DNA of 64,000 nt from Flavobacterium endophyticum (GTDB taxonomy: Bacteria; Bacteroidota; Bacteroidia; Flavobacteriales; Flavobacteriaceae). Position 1 is the stretch's first letter, and each line of letters opens with the position of its first letter. The stretch lies in NCBI RefSeq assembly GCF_003634455.1, contig NZ_RBLC01000001.1, positions 1,561,927-1,625,926 of the forward strand. The letters run 5' to 3'. The notes under the pieces were generated by a model. The model was not told the DNA's origin, searched no databases, and saw only the letters and a list, made by a program, of their open reading frames with translations. The translations under genes and the position numbers were made by a program. Of the stretch, positions 35,884-44,539 are shown in pieces.

Positions 35884-37029
35884 ATGGTAATTTCAAATAA
35901 ACCACTCCAATTCATTTTAGCTGCTTTTTTAGCGTGTGTTCCCTTGGCGAGCTTCGGTAATACAACGGTTGACAGTATTTATGTTAAAACTGAAGCGGCA
36001 AATCCAGTACACGGAAGCCACAAAGAATTAAATGCCCACGAAGAGGAAGAGTTTAATGCAAGCGAATTGATTAATTCGCACATTGGAGATTCTCATGATT
36101 TCCACATTGCAGATTGGAATGGCCATCCGATATCGTTCAGCCTTCCGGTAATCTTATGGACGGATAACGGATTGACGATTTTTTCTTCAAAAGAATTCCA
36201 CCACGACAATACAGGTCACCACGTAGTTTCTGTAAACGGTCAAAATTTTGTTCGTTACAATGAAGTAATTTTTTACGCAGATAAATTTGAGACATTGACG
36301 CAAGATGAAAAAGGAGCTTTCAATTTTGAAGCAAGACCTTTGGATTTCTCAATCACTAAAAATGTCTTTTCAATGCTGATGTCGGCAATCGTACTTTTCT
36401 TGTTGTTCTCTGCTGTTGCACGTTCGTACAAGAAAAACAAATTGGCGCCTAAAGGATTAGCTGGTTTCTTGGAGCCGTTAGTTACTTTCGTTAGAGACGA
36501 CATTGCAATTCCAAATATCGGTCACAAGAAATATGCGAAATACATGCCATACCTTTTGACGATATTCTTCTTCATCTGGATTAACAACTTGATTGGTTTG
36601 ATTCCATTTTTCCCATTCAGCTCCAACTTGACAGGAAACATATTTTTTACTTTCGTAATGGCGTTGATTACTTTTATAGTAACAACTCTAAGCGGAAACA
36701 AATACTACTGGAAACACATCTTGCTTCCTCCAGTTCCAAAAGCATTATATCCGATCATGGTTCCGATTGAAATTATCGGTATGATCACGAAGCCTTTCGC
36801 ATTGATGATTCGTTTATTTGCGAATATTACTGCAGGTCACATTATCATTTTAAGTTTAGTTTCTTTGATTTTCATCTTTAAGACAGTAGCGATTTCTCCA
36901 GTATCTGGTGCTTTTGTATTGTTCATGAGTGTCTTGGAAATGTTAGTTGCAGCATTGCAAGCCTATGTGTTTACATTGTTGACAGCGTTGTTTATCGGTC
37001 AAGCTGTAGAAGAGCACGATCATCATTAA
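35884..37029 (+). CDS. atpB: ATP synthase Fo subunit a
   Basis: A 381-residue protein, long for the family because of an N-terminal signal-like segment (ending ACVPLASFGN) and a His-rich periplasmic extension of over 100 residues. Both are usual in Bacteroidota. The membrane core contains Arg310 in FALMIRLFANITAGH, the essential arginine facing the c-ring. The C-terminal helix has AALQAYVFTLLTALFIGQA. It forms the proton half-channels of Fo. Confidence 0.95.
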   Translation: MVISNKPLQFILAAFLACVPLASFGNTTVDSIYVKTEAANPVHGSHKELNAHEEEEFNASELINSHIGDSHDFHIADWNGHPISFSLPVILWTDNGLTIFSSKEFHHDNTGHHVVSVNGQNFVRYNEVIFYADKFETLTQDEKGAFNFEARPLDFSITKNVFSMLMSAIVLFLLFSAVARSYKKNKLAPKGLAGFLEPLVTFVRDDIAIPNIGHKKYAKYMPYLLTIFFFIWINNLIGLIPFFPFSSNLTGNIFFTFVMALITFIVTTLSGNKYYWKHILLPPVPKALYPIMVPIEIIGMITKPFALMIRLFANITAGHIIILSLVSLIFIFKTVAISPVSGAFVLFMSVLEMLVAALQAYVFTLLTALFIGQAVEEHDHH

Positions 37030-37050
37030 TTGAGTTTTATTAATTATTAA

Positions 37051-37269
<219 letters not shown>

Positions 37270-37281
37270 TTTAAAGTAAAT

Positions 37282-37318
37282 AAAACTTCCTGAAACGGTT
37301 GGTTTCAGGAAGTTTTTT
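37282..37318 (+). terminator. Perfect 15-pair hairpin with T-run inside the atp operon
   Basis: Arms AAAACTTCCTGAAAC (37282-37296) and its exact complement (37302-37316) flank a five-base loop and end in T residues. It looks like an intrinsic terminator but lies between atpE and atpF, so it may cause partial termination or stabilise the atpE end of the transcript. Confidence 0.8.
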
Positions 37319-37350
37319 AAAAAAGACAAACAAATTAAATATATAAGTTT

Positions 37351-37842
37351 ATGAATTTTACTGCACCAGAGAGTTTAGTTTTTTGGACAACAATTATCTT
37401 CATAGTTTTCTTTATTCTTTTAAGAAAATTTGCTTGGAAGCCTATTTTAGGAGCTGTAAAAGGACGTGAGGAATCAATCAATAATGCATTGGCATCTGCT
37501 GAAGCAGCGCGCAAAGAAATGCAAAATCTTACTGCAGACAACGAGCGTATCTTGCAAGAAGCTCGCATGGAGCGTGATGCTTTATTGAAAGAAGCTCGCG
37601 AAATGAAAGAGAAAATGATTGCAGATTCTAAACATGAAGCACAAATTCAAGGAGAAAGAATGATCGAGCAGGCAAAAACTGCTATCGAAGCTGAGAAAAA
37701 TGCAGCTATGGCTGAATTGAAATCTCAAGTTTCATCGTTGTCTCTTGAAATTGCTGAAAAATTATTGAAAGACGAATTGTCTAACAAAGAAGCTCAAACC
37801 AAATTGGTTGAGAAAATGTTAGGTGACGTAAAATTAAACTAA
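37351..37842 (+). CDS. atpF: ATP synthase Fo subunit b
   Basis: A 163-residue protein with one N-terminal membrane helix (about 10-25) followed by a long Ala/Glu/Lys-rich coiled coil. This is the usual layout of the peripheral stalk subunit. The start follows the hairpin after atpE by about 30 bases. It precedes atpH with a one-base gap. Confidence 0.95.
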   Translation: MNFTAPESLVFWTTIIFIVFFILLRKFAWKPILGAVKGREESINNALASAEAARKEMQNLTADNERILQEARMERDALLKEAREMKEKMIADSKHEAQIQGERMIEQAKTAIEAEKNAAMAELKSQVSSLSLEIAEKLLKDELSNKEAQTKLVEKMLGDVKLN

Positions 37843-37843
37843 T

Positions 37844-38377
37844 ATGTCAGGAACTAGAGCAGCGATTCGATACGCAAAAGCAATTTTAGATTTAGCGCTA
37901 ACCAATGGAGCAGCGCAAGAGGTCTATAATGATATGACTTCGATTGCATCAACAGTAGCTGGTAATGAAGAATTGAATACGTTCATTCAAAACCCTACCA
38001 TCGGAGTTGGTGTAAAAGAGGCAGCCCTGACAGAAGTTTTTTCAGGAGTAAATGGAGTGACTAAAGGTCTTTTCCACTTGCTTTTCGAAAACAAAAGATT
38101 TGAAATTCTTGCTGCTATTGCGTCACAGTACAAAATTCAGTTTGATGAAATGAACGGCCTTGAAGTAGCGAAAGTAACTACGGCAATTCCAATGGATTCT
38201 AGCTTAGAGGCTAAAGTTTCTGAGAAGATCAAAGAATTTTCAGATAAGAAGATTACCATCGAAAATATCGTAGATCCGTCCATCATCGGAGGATTTATCT
38301 TAAGAATAGGCGACAAGCAATACAATGCTTCAATTGCCAACAGATTACAAGTTTTAAAAAGAGAGTTTAGTAATTAG
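37844..38377 (+). CDS. atpH: ATP synthase F1 subunit delta
   Basis: A 177-residue protein beginning GTRAAIRYAKAILDLA, with the C-terminal family motif DPSIIGGFILRIGDKQYNAS. It links the peripheral stalk to F1. It lies one base after atpF and 38 bases before atpA. Confidence 0.95.
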   Translation: MSGTRAAIRYAKAILDLALTNGAAQEVYNDMTSIASTVAGNEELNTFIQNPTIGVGVKEAALTEVFSGVNGVTKGLFHLLFENKRFEILAAIASQYKIQFDEMNGLEVAKVTTAIPMDSSLEAKVSEKIKEFSDKKITIENIVDPSIIGGFILRIGDKQYNASIANRLQVLKREFSN

Positions 38378-38415
38378 TTTTACCACACGATAAAGTGTAT
38401 AAATTATAAAACAAA

Positions 38416-39993
38416 ATGGCGGAAATTAAACCTGCTGAAATTTCAGCAATATTAAAAAAGCAATTATCAGGTTTTGAATCTGGTGCTACGCTGGAAGAAG
38501 TTGGAACAGTACTTCAAGTTGGAGATGGTATTGCTCGTGTTTACGGGCTTTCAAATGTTCAATACGGTGAGCTAGTAGAATTTGATAACGGTATGGAAGG
38601 TATCGTCTTGAACTTGGAAGAAGATAATGTGGGTGTCGTTCTTTTAGGACCATCAACAGGAATCAAAGAAGGTTCTACAGCAAAAAGAACACAGCGTATT
38701 GCTTCGCTTAAAGTTGGTGAAGAAATGGTAGGCCGTGTAGTAAACACGCTAGGACAACCAATCGATGGTAAAGGTCCTATCGGCGGAACACTATATGAGA
38801 TGCCATTGGAAAGAAAAGCTCCAGGAGTTATCTTCCGTCAGCCAGTAACTGAACCATTACAGACAGGTGTAAAAGCTGTTGATGCGATGATCCCAGTTGG
38901 TCGTGGACAAAGAGAGCTTGTGATTGGTGACCGTCAAACTGGTAAATCAACAGTTTGTTTGGATACTATCCTAAACCAAAAAGAATTTTATGATGCAGGT
39001 CAGCCTGTATTCTGTATATATGTTGCAATTGGGCAAAAAGCTTCAACTGTAGCAGGAATTGCTAAAACATTAGAAGAAAAAGGTGCAATGGCGTATACGG
39101 TCATTGTTGCAGCTAACGCTTCTGATCCAGCTCCGATGCAAGTGTATGCTCCTTTTGCAGGTGCTGCAATTGGAGAATACTTCAGAGACTCTGGACGTCC
39201 AGCATTAATTGTTTATGATGATTTATCTAAACAAGCGGTAGCTTACCGTGAGGTTTCTCTTCTTTTGAGAAGACCACCAGGTCGTGAGGCTTACCCTGGA
39301 GACGTTTTCTACCTTCACTCAAGATTGTTAGAAAGAGCTTGTAAAGTGATCGCTAATGATGACATTGCTAAGAACATGAACGACTTGCCAGATTCGTTGA
39401 AACCAATCGTAAAAGGTGGTGGATCGTTGACTGCATTGCCAATCATTGAAACTCAAGCGGGTGACGTTTCTGCATATATCCCAACAAACGTAATCTCGAT
39501 TACTGACGGACAAATTTTCTTGGAGTCTGACTTGTTCAACTCTGGAGTTCGTCCTGCGATCAACGTAGGTATCTCTGTATCTCGTGTTGGAGGTAATGCT
39601 CAGATCAAATCAATGAAAAAAGTAGCAGGTACTTTGAAACTAGATCAAGCACAATTCCGTGAATTGGAAGCGTTCGCTAAATTTGGTTCTGACTTGGATG
39701 CTGTTACCTTAAACGTAATTGAAAAAGGTAGAAGAAACGTGGAAATCTTGAAACAAGGTTTGAACGATCCATATACTGTTGAAGATCAAGTTGCGATTAT
39801 CTACGCAGGTTCTAAAAACTTATTGAGAAACGTTCCTGTAAACAAAGTAAAAGAATTCGAGAAAGATTTCTTGGAGTTCTTGAACAACAAACATAGAGAT
39901 ACTCTTGATGCTTTGAAAGCTGGTAAACTAGATGACAAAATCACTGATGTTATCGAGAACGTAGCTAAAGAAGTTTCAGCGAAATATAACTAA
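38416..39993 (+). CDS. atpA: ATP synthase F1 subunit alpha
   Basis: A 525-residue protein with Walker A GDRQTGKS at 171-178, the arginine-finger region [12 protein letters not shown], and the alpha signature [14 protein letters not shown]. It provides the non-catalytic nucleotide sites of F1. No atpD (beta) follows; atpG is next after a 92-base hairpin-rich gap. Confidence 0.98.
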   Translation: MAEIKPAEISAILKKQLSGFESGATLEEVGTVLQVGDGIARVYGLSNVQYGELVEFDNGMEGIVLNLEEDNVGVVLLGPSTGIKEGSTAKRTQRIASLKVGEEMVGRVVNTLGQPIDGKGPIGGTLYEMPLERKAPGVIFRQPVTEPLQTGVKAVDAMIPVGRGQRELVIGDRQTGKSTVCLDTILNQKEFYDAGQPVFCIYVAIGQKASTVAGIAKTLEEKGAMAYTVIVAANASDPAPMQVYAPFAGAAIGEYFRDSGRPALIVYDDLSKQAVAYREVSLLLRRPPGREAYPGDVFYLHSRLLERACKVIANDDIAKNMNDLPDSLKPIVKGGGSLTALPIIETQAGDVSAYIPTNVISITDGQIFLESDLFNSGVRPAINVGISVSRVGGNAQIKSMKKVAGTLKLDQAQFRELEAFAKFGSDLDAVTLNVIEKGRRNVEILKQGLNDPYTVEDQVAIIYAGSKNLLRNVPVNKVKEFEKDFLEFLNNKHRDTLDALKAGKLDDKITDVIENVAKEVSAKYN

Positions 39994-40004
39994 ATTAGTC
40001 AAAC

Positions 40005-40077
40005 GTCTTAAAGACAAAAGTCTAAAGGTTCAGTACTTTTAATACACTTTTGTCTTCATGACTTATGACTTTAGACT
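40005..40077 (+). repeat. Overlapping inverted repeats between atpA and atpG
   Basis: Three pairings compete. The first is GTCTT-A-AAGAC at 40005-40015. The second is AAGACAAAAGT (40011-40021) with ACTTTTGTCTT (40046-40056). The third is AGTCTAAAG (40019-40027) with CTTTAGACT (40069-40077). The long arms are perfect. There is no T-tract, so this is not a standard terminator; it may be a processing or regulatory RNA structure. Confidence 0.75.
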
Positions 40078-40085
40078 AAAATAAA

Positions 40086-40943
40086 ATGGCAAACTTAAAG
40101 GAAATCCGTAATAGAATTACTTCCGTTTCATCAACGATGCAGATTACATCGGCGATGAAAATGGTTTCTGCTGCAAAGCTTAAGAAAGCGCAAGATGCCA
40201 TCACGGCCATGCGTCCTTATGCCGAAAAACTAACTGAATTGTTGCAAAACGTCAGTGCTTCTCTTGACGGAGAAAGCGGCGGTAAATATTCTGACCAAAG
40301 ACCTGTAAACAAAATTCTTATCGTTGCAATTACTTCTAACAGAGGTTTGAGCGGTGCTTTCAACTCTAACGTGGTGAAAGAAACTAAGAATCTTGTGCAA
40401 AATTATGCAGGAAAAAAGGTTGATTTTATTACCATCGGTAAAAAAGGTAATGACATTATCAAAAAGACAAATAACGTAATTATTAATAATAACGGTGTAT
40501 TTGACGATTTGACTTTCCACAATGTTGCCGAAATTGCAGAACAATTAATGAAGCTGTATGCAGACGGAAGCTATGACAAGATTGAATTAGTTTACAATCA
40601 GTTCAAGAATGCTGCTACGCAAATTATCATTACTGAGCAATTTTTGCCAATCGTTCCAGTGAAATCAGAAAGCAAAAATCAAGTAGATTACCTTTTTGAA
40701 CCTTCAAAAGAACAAATCATTGAAGAGTTGATTCCTCGTTCATTAAAAACGCAATTGTACAAAGCTATCAGAGACTCTTTCGCTTCAGAGCACGGAGCTC
40801 GTATGACGGCAATGCACAAAGCAACTGATAACGCGACAGAATTGAGAAACCAATTGAAATTGACTTACAACAAAGCACGTCAGGCAGCAATTACCAATGA
40901 AATCCTAGAAATTGTTGGTGGAGCAGAAGCTTTGAAATCATAA
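40086..40943 (+). CDS. atpG: ATP synthase F1 subunit gamma
   Basis: A 285-residue central rotor subunit. The N-terminus (LKEIRNRITSVSSTMQITSA) and C-terminus (LRNQLKLTYNKARQAAITNE) are the two conserved coiled-coil halves. It is the last atp gene here; a terminator follows. Beta and epsilon must lie elsewhere in the genome. Confidence 0.97.
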   Translation: MANLKEIRNRITSVSSTMQITSAMKMVSAAKLKKAQDAITAMRPYAEKLTELLQNVSASLDGESGGKYSDQRPVNKILIVAITSNRGLSGAFNSNVVKETKNLVQNYAGKKVDFITIGKKGNDIIKKTNNVIINNNGVFDDLTFHNVAEIAEQLMKLYADGSYDKIELVYNQFKNAATQIIITEQFLPIVPVKSESKNQVDYLFEPSKEQIIEELIPRSLKTQLYKAIRDSFASEHGARMTAMHKATDNATELRNQLKLTYNKARQAAITNEILEIVGGAEALKS

Positions 40944-40962
40944 AGAATATTTTTTCTAAAAG

Positions 40963-40988
40963 AAAAGCCGGCTTTTTGCTGGCTTTTT
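40963..40988 (+). terminator. Terminator after atpG
   Basis: A GC-rich stem AAAAGCCGGC / GCTGGCTTTT with a G-T pair is followed by a run of T residues. Confidence 0.85.
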
Positions 40989-41029
40989 TTATTATTGAAT
41001 TTCTGGTGTATCAAAACCAAAGAATTAGC

Positions 41030-41037
41030 TATTTTTG
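41030..41037 (+). promoter_or_regulatory. -7 promoter element (TATTTTTG) for the flippase gene
   Basis: TATTTTTG overlaps an in-frame TTG at 41035 and lies 24 bases before the TTG at 41062. It therefore favours the downstream start. Confidence 0.5.
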
Positions 41038-41061
41038 TTAAATAAATTTGACAAACCTATT

Positions 41062-42525
41062 TTGAGCTTATATAAAAATCTTTTCAAGCAGACAGCGATT
41101 TACGGACTTGCAACGGTTGTTCCAAGAATGTTCAGCTTTTTCTTAGTGCCACTGTATACCGAGCTGTTGCCAAAAGCCGAATATGGGCAGGTCAATATTA
41201 TTTTTGCTTACTTGATTTTTTTCAACGTCATTTTAGCCTACGGAATGGAAACTTCTTTCTTTAGGTTTTACAATACAGAAGACGACAAAAAAACGGTTGT
41301 CGAAACCTCGACAGTTTCTATTTTTTGGACGACGCTGCTCTTTTTAGCCGTGGCGCTCCTGTTCAGAACTTCAGTGTCAGAATTCTTAGATATAGATGTG
41401 CAATATATCACATATGTCATCTGGATATTGGCGCTCGATGCATTAGTGATTATACCGTTTTCAAAGTTAAGAGCAAGACAAAAGCCGATGTTTTATGCCA
41501 CAATCAAGATTGGAAATGTAGCTGTAAATCTTGGACTCAATCTCTTTTTCTTGATTTATCTTCCTGAAATAGCCAAGGAAAATCCAGATAGTTTTATTAG
41601 TTCTTTATACTTTGAAGATTTTCAGGTTGGATACATATTTGTCTCCAACATCGTTGCCAGTCTACTTACATTGTTGGTTCTCTTACCAAACTATCTCCAC
41701 GTCAAATGGCACTTTGATTTTCAGCTTTGGAAAAAGATGATGCGTTATGGCTTTCCTATCATGATTGCCGGAATTGCCTTTGCCATCAACGATCAGTTTG
41801 ATAAGATATTATTAAAATATTTGCTTCCACCCGCTACAGCAGAAGAACAGGTCGGAATTTATTCCGCTTGTTATAAGCTCGGGCTTTTTATGGTTTTGTT
41901 TAGGACGGCGTATACTTTAGGAATTGAGCCTTTCTTTTTCAGCCATGCTTCTAATGAAAACGCCTCGCAGACCTATGCTACCATCACGAAATACTTTGTG
42001 ATATTTGGCTCTTTGATGACATTGGCTGTTATTGTTTTTGCAGATGTCCTGAAGCTGGTTATGATTCGCGACTCTTCTTTCTGGGATGCTATGGGTGTCG
42101 TGCCGCTTATTATATTGGCCAACTTTTTTCTCGGAATTTATACCAATCTTTCCGTTTGGTACAAGCTTACGAACCAGACGCACATTGGCGCTTATATTTC
42201 AATTGTTGGAGCCATCATAACATTAGCCTTAAACTACTTATTGATTCCTTCTATCGGCTACTATGGCTCTGCAATTGCCACAATCGCGGCCTATGGAAGC
42301 ATGATGCTTATTTCATATACGTTAGGAAACAAATACTACCCGATTCCGTATGACAAGAAAAAAATTGGAGCCTATCTCGGTATTTCAATTCTCTTTTCAT
42401 TTATCTATTTTTATGGATTCAGAGAAAATTACTGGGTAGGAATACCAATGCTAATCCTATTCATGTACTTTATCTATTTCAATGAAAAAGAAACCATACT
42501 CAGGATTATAAAAAGAAAAGCGTAA
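41062..42525 (+). CDS. Polysaccharide flippase-like membrane protein (MOP superfamily)
   Basis: A protein of about 487 residues with about fourteen membrane helices. From TTG 41062 the N-terminus reads MSLYKNLFKQTAIYGLAT, which fits flavobacterial homologues. The frame extends to 41035, but that codon lies inside the promoter element. PRMFSFFLVPLYTELLPKAEYG is the typical Wzx-like first region. It probably translocates a lipid-linked glycan or peptidoglycan precursor. It is separate from the main polysaccharide locus and followed 37 bases later by dut. Confidence 0.82.
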   Translation: MSLYKNLFKQTAIYGLATVVPRMFSFFLVPLYTELLPKAEYGQVNIIFAYLIFFNVILAYGMETSFFRFYNTEDDKKTVVETSTVSIFWTTLLFLAVALLFRTSVSEFLDIDVQYITYVIWILALDALVIIPFSKLRARQKPMFYATIKIGNVAVNLGLNLFFLIYLPEIAKENPDSFISSLYFEDFQVGYIFVSNIVASLLTLLVLLPNYLHVKWHFDFQLWKKMMRYGFPIMIAGIAFAINDQFDKILLKYLLPPATAEEQVGIYSACYKLGLFMVLFRTAYTLGIEPFFFSHASNENASQTYATITKYFVIFGSLMTLAVIVFADVLKLVMIRDSSFWDAMGVVPLIILANFFLGIYTNLSVWYKLTNQTHIGAYISIVGAIITLALNYLLIPSIGYYGSAIATIAAYGSMMLISYTLGNKYYPIPYDKKKIGAYLGISILFSFIYFYGFRENYWVGIPMLILFMYFIYFNEKETILRIIKRKA

Positions 42526-42562
42526 GTACTAAATTTATCCAAAACCTTTTACCTTTATACAG

Positions 42563-42997
42563 ATGACCATTAAAATCATAAACAAATCCCAACATTCACT
42601 GCCGAATTATGAAACGTTAGCTTCCGCAGGAATGGACTTGAGAGCAAACCTTTCAGAATCGATTACATTAGCGCCGTTAGGAAGAGCTATCGTAAAAACC
42701 GGACTTTTTATTGAATTGCCTATCGGTTACGAAGCACAAGTTCGTCCACGCAGCGGTCTTGCGGCTAAAAAAGGAATAACAGTCCTAAATTCTCCAGGAA
42801 CAGTTGATGCCGATTATAGAGGTGAAATTGGAGTGATTTTAGTAAATTTATCAAACGAAGCTTTTGTTGTTGAAAATGGCGAAAGAATCGCACAATTGAT
42901 TATTGCAAAACATGAAAGAGCCCTCTGGCTGGAAGTAGAAGAATTATCTGAAACTTCTAGAGGAGAAGGCGGATTTGGCAGTACAGGAGTAAAGTAA
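42563..42997 (+). CDS. dut: dUTP diphosphatase
   Basis: A 144-residue trimeric dUTPase with all five motifs in order: [42 protein letters not shown] and [10 protein letters not shown]. It hydrolyses dUTP to dUMP, preventing uracil incorporation and feeding thymidylate synthesis. The four-helix-bundle element begins 15 bases after its stop. Confidence 0.96.
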   Translation: MTIKIINKSQHSLPNYETLASAGMDLRANLSESITLAPLGRAIVKTGLFIELPIGYEAQVRPRSGLAAKKGITVLNSPGTVDADYRGEIGVILVNLSNEAFVVENGERIAQLIIAKHERALWLEVEELSETSRGEGGFGSTGVK

Positions 42998-43012
42998 GTA
43001 TACCCTCTACGT

Positions 43013-43048
43013 ATTTCAAAATTCAAGATTCCAAGTTGAAAATTCCAA
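43013..43048 (+). repeat. Left inverted repeat of the four-helix-bundle element
   Basis: This 36-base arm matches the reverse complement of 43457-43492 at 31 of 36 positions. Part of it (AAGTTGAAAA, 43033-43042) also pairs perfectly with 43056-43065 as a local hairpin just before the gene. Confidence 0.85.
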
Positions 43049-43084
43049 ATTTCTATTTTCAACTTTAAAATAAAACTAAAAGCC

Positions 43085-43447
43085 ATGAAAAAATTTGATT
43101 TACACGAAAGACTAATCGATTTTGCAGTTCAAATTATAGCCATAACGGATAATCTAAAAATATCAAAAGCAGGAAATCATTTATCAGGACAAATTGTTCG
43201 ATCCGGAACTTCACCGTCATTAAATTATAGTGAAGCTCAAAGTGCAGAATCTCGAAATGATTTTATACACAAAATGTCTGTTGTTTTAAAAGAACTCAGA
43301 GAGACTCATTCCTGTTTGAAAATTATTTATAAAGCAAAATTATATTTAAAAGAAGATTTAGATTTAACGGTTGCAATTAGAGAAAATGATGAGTTAATTT
43401 CAATATTTGTAAAAAGTTTAGAAACATCAAGAAGTAAAAACAAATAA
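43085..43447 (+). CDS. Four-helix-bundle protein (23S rRNA intervening-sequence / S23 family)
   Basis: A 120-residue, all-helical, basic protein. Features such as FAVQIIAITDNL, QIVRSGTSPSLNYSEAQSAES and KMSVVLKELRETHSCLKII are the pattern of the S23 / four-helix-bundle family (TIGR02436-like). Its genes occur within 23S rRNA intervening sequences in some bacteria and as stand-alone copies in many Bacteroidota. The family is related in fold to the accessory protein Avd of diversity-generating retroelements. The gene is enclosed by 36-base inverted repeats and inserted between dut and a nucleotidyltransferase gene. Biochemical function is unknown; nucleic-acid binding is likely. Confidence 0.87.
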   Translation: MKKFDLHERLIDFAVQIIAITDNLKISKAGNHLSGQIVRSGTSPSLNYSEAQSAESRNDFIHKMSVVLKELRETHSCLKIIYKAKLYLKEDLDLTVAIRENDELISIFVKSLETSRSKNK

Positions 43448-43456
43448 ATAAGTAAG

Positions 43457-43492
43457 GTTGAATTTCCAACTTGGAATATTCAATTTTGAAAT
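43457..43492 (+). repeat. Right inverted repeat of the four-helix-bundle element
   Basis: Reverse complement of the left arm with five mismatches. It begins nine bases after the four-helix-bundle stop. An in-frame upstream extension of the next gene runs through it, which is why that extension is not used as a start. Confidence 0.85.
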
Positions 43493-43508
43493 AAAACACG
43501 AAAAATAC

Positions 43509-44519
43509 ATGAAAATAATAGTCCCAATGGCCGGACGCGGCTCACGTTTAAGACCACACACATTAACCGTTCCAAAACCTTTGATTCCAATAGCAGGCAA
43601 GCCAATCGTTCATAGGCTGGTTGAGGATATCGCTGGCGTAATCAATCAAGAAATAGAAGAAATAGCCTTTATCATTCACAAGGATTTCGGCAAGCAGGTA
43701 GAAGTTGAATTGATCGAGATTGCAGAAAAACTCGGAGCCAGAGGCGTAATTTATTACCAAGAACAACCTCTAGGAACTGCCCACGCGATCATGAGCGCCA
43801 AAGAATCAATGTCAGGACCAATTGTAGTGGCTTATGCTGATACACTTTTCCGTGCCGATTTTACTTTGGATACCGAAGCTGACAGCGTTATCTGGGTAAA
43901 GCAAGTTGAAGATCCTAGCGCTTTTGGCGTTGTCCAATTAAATGATAAAAACCAAATTGTTGATTTCGTAGAAAAACCAAAAGAGTTTGTTTCCGATTTG
44001 GCAATTATCGGAATTTATTATTTCAAGTCAGGCGAAACTTTAAGAAGCGAATTGCAATATTTATTAGATAATAATGTTGTAAAAGGAGGAGAATACCAGT
44101 TGACAGACGGTCTCGAAAACATGAAAGAAAAAGGATTAAAGTTTGTTCCTGGAAAGGTTGACGAATGGATGGACTGCGGTAATAAAAATGTTACAGTCGA
44201 GACTAATTCTAGAATGCTAGGATTTTTGCACAACGATGGCGAGCATTTGGTGGATTATGATGTGAAGTTGGAAAATTCAACGATTATCCCGCCATGTTAT
44301 ATCGGCAAAGATGTTATCTTGATCAATGCGACTGTAGGTCCAAATGTATCTTTAGGAAAAGGTAGCCATGTTGTAGACAGTACTATAAAAAACAGCTTGA
44401 TCCAAAACCATTCGCATATTAAAAATGCCAAATTAGACAATGCAATGATTGGAAACCATGCGAGCTTTGATGGAAAGTTTACAAGCATAAGCATCGGCGA
44501 TTATTCAGTTTTGGAATAA
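43509..44519 (+). CDS. Sugar-phosphate nucleotidyltransferase
   Basis: From ATG 43509 the protein has 336 residues; an in-frame start at 43458 would translate the inverted repeat and is rejected. The N-terminus KIIVPMAGRGSRLRPHTL with VPKPLIPIAGKPI is the nucleotidyltransferase signature, followed by the metal Asp in VAYADTLF. FVEKPKEF and GGEYQLTDGL lie in the substrate domain. A left-handed beta-helix-like C-terminal part (IPPCYIGKDV...) follows. It activates a sugar-1-phosphate with NTP. Glucose-1-phosphate thymidylyl/uridylyl or mannose-1-phosphate guanylyl activity are all possible. Confidence 0.85.
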   Translation: MKIIVPMAGRGSRLRPHTLTVPKPLIPIAGKPIVHRLVEDIAGVINQEIEEIAFIIHKDFGKQVEVELIEIAEKLGARGVIYYQEQPLGTAHAIMSAKESMSGPIVVAYADTLFRADFTLDTEADSVIWVKQVEDPSAFGVVQLNDKNQIVDFVEKPKEFVSDLAIIGIYYFKSGETLRSELQYLLDNNVVKGGEYQLTDGLENMKEKGLKFVPGKVDEWMDCGNKNVTVETNSRMLGFLHNDGEHLVDYDVKLENSTIIPPCYIGKDVILINATVGPNVSLGKGSHVVDSTIKNSLIQNHSHIKNAKLDNAMIGNHASFDGKFTSISIGDYSVLE

Positions 44520-44539
44520 AATTTGATAAAAAAACCATT

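Noticed and set aside
40005..40077. Intrinsic terminator between atpA and atpG
   Set aside because: The hairpins are strong but there is no T-run and atpG follows within ten bases, so simple termination is unlikely.
43013..43492. Insertion sequence
   Set aside because: Despite terminal inverted repeats there is no transposase and no obvious target-site duplication, so I call it an element of unknown type, not an IS.
43458..43508. Upstream in-frame start of the nucleotidyltransferase
   Set aside because: The extra residues are a translation of the inverted repeat; the nucleotide-binding motif starts right after ATG 43509.
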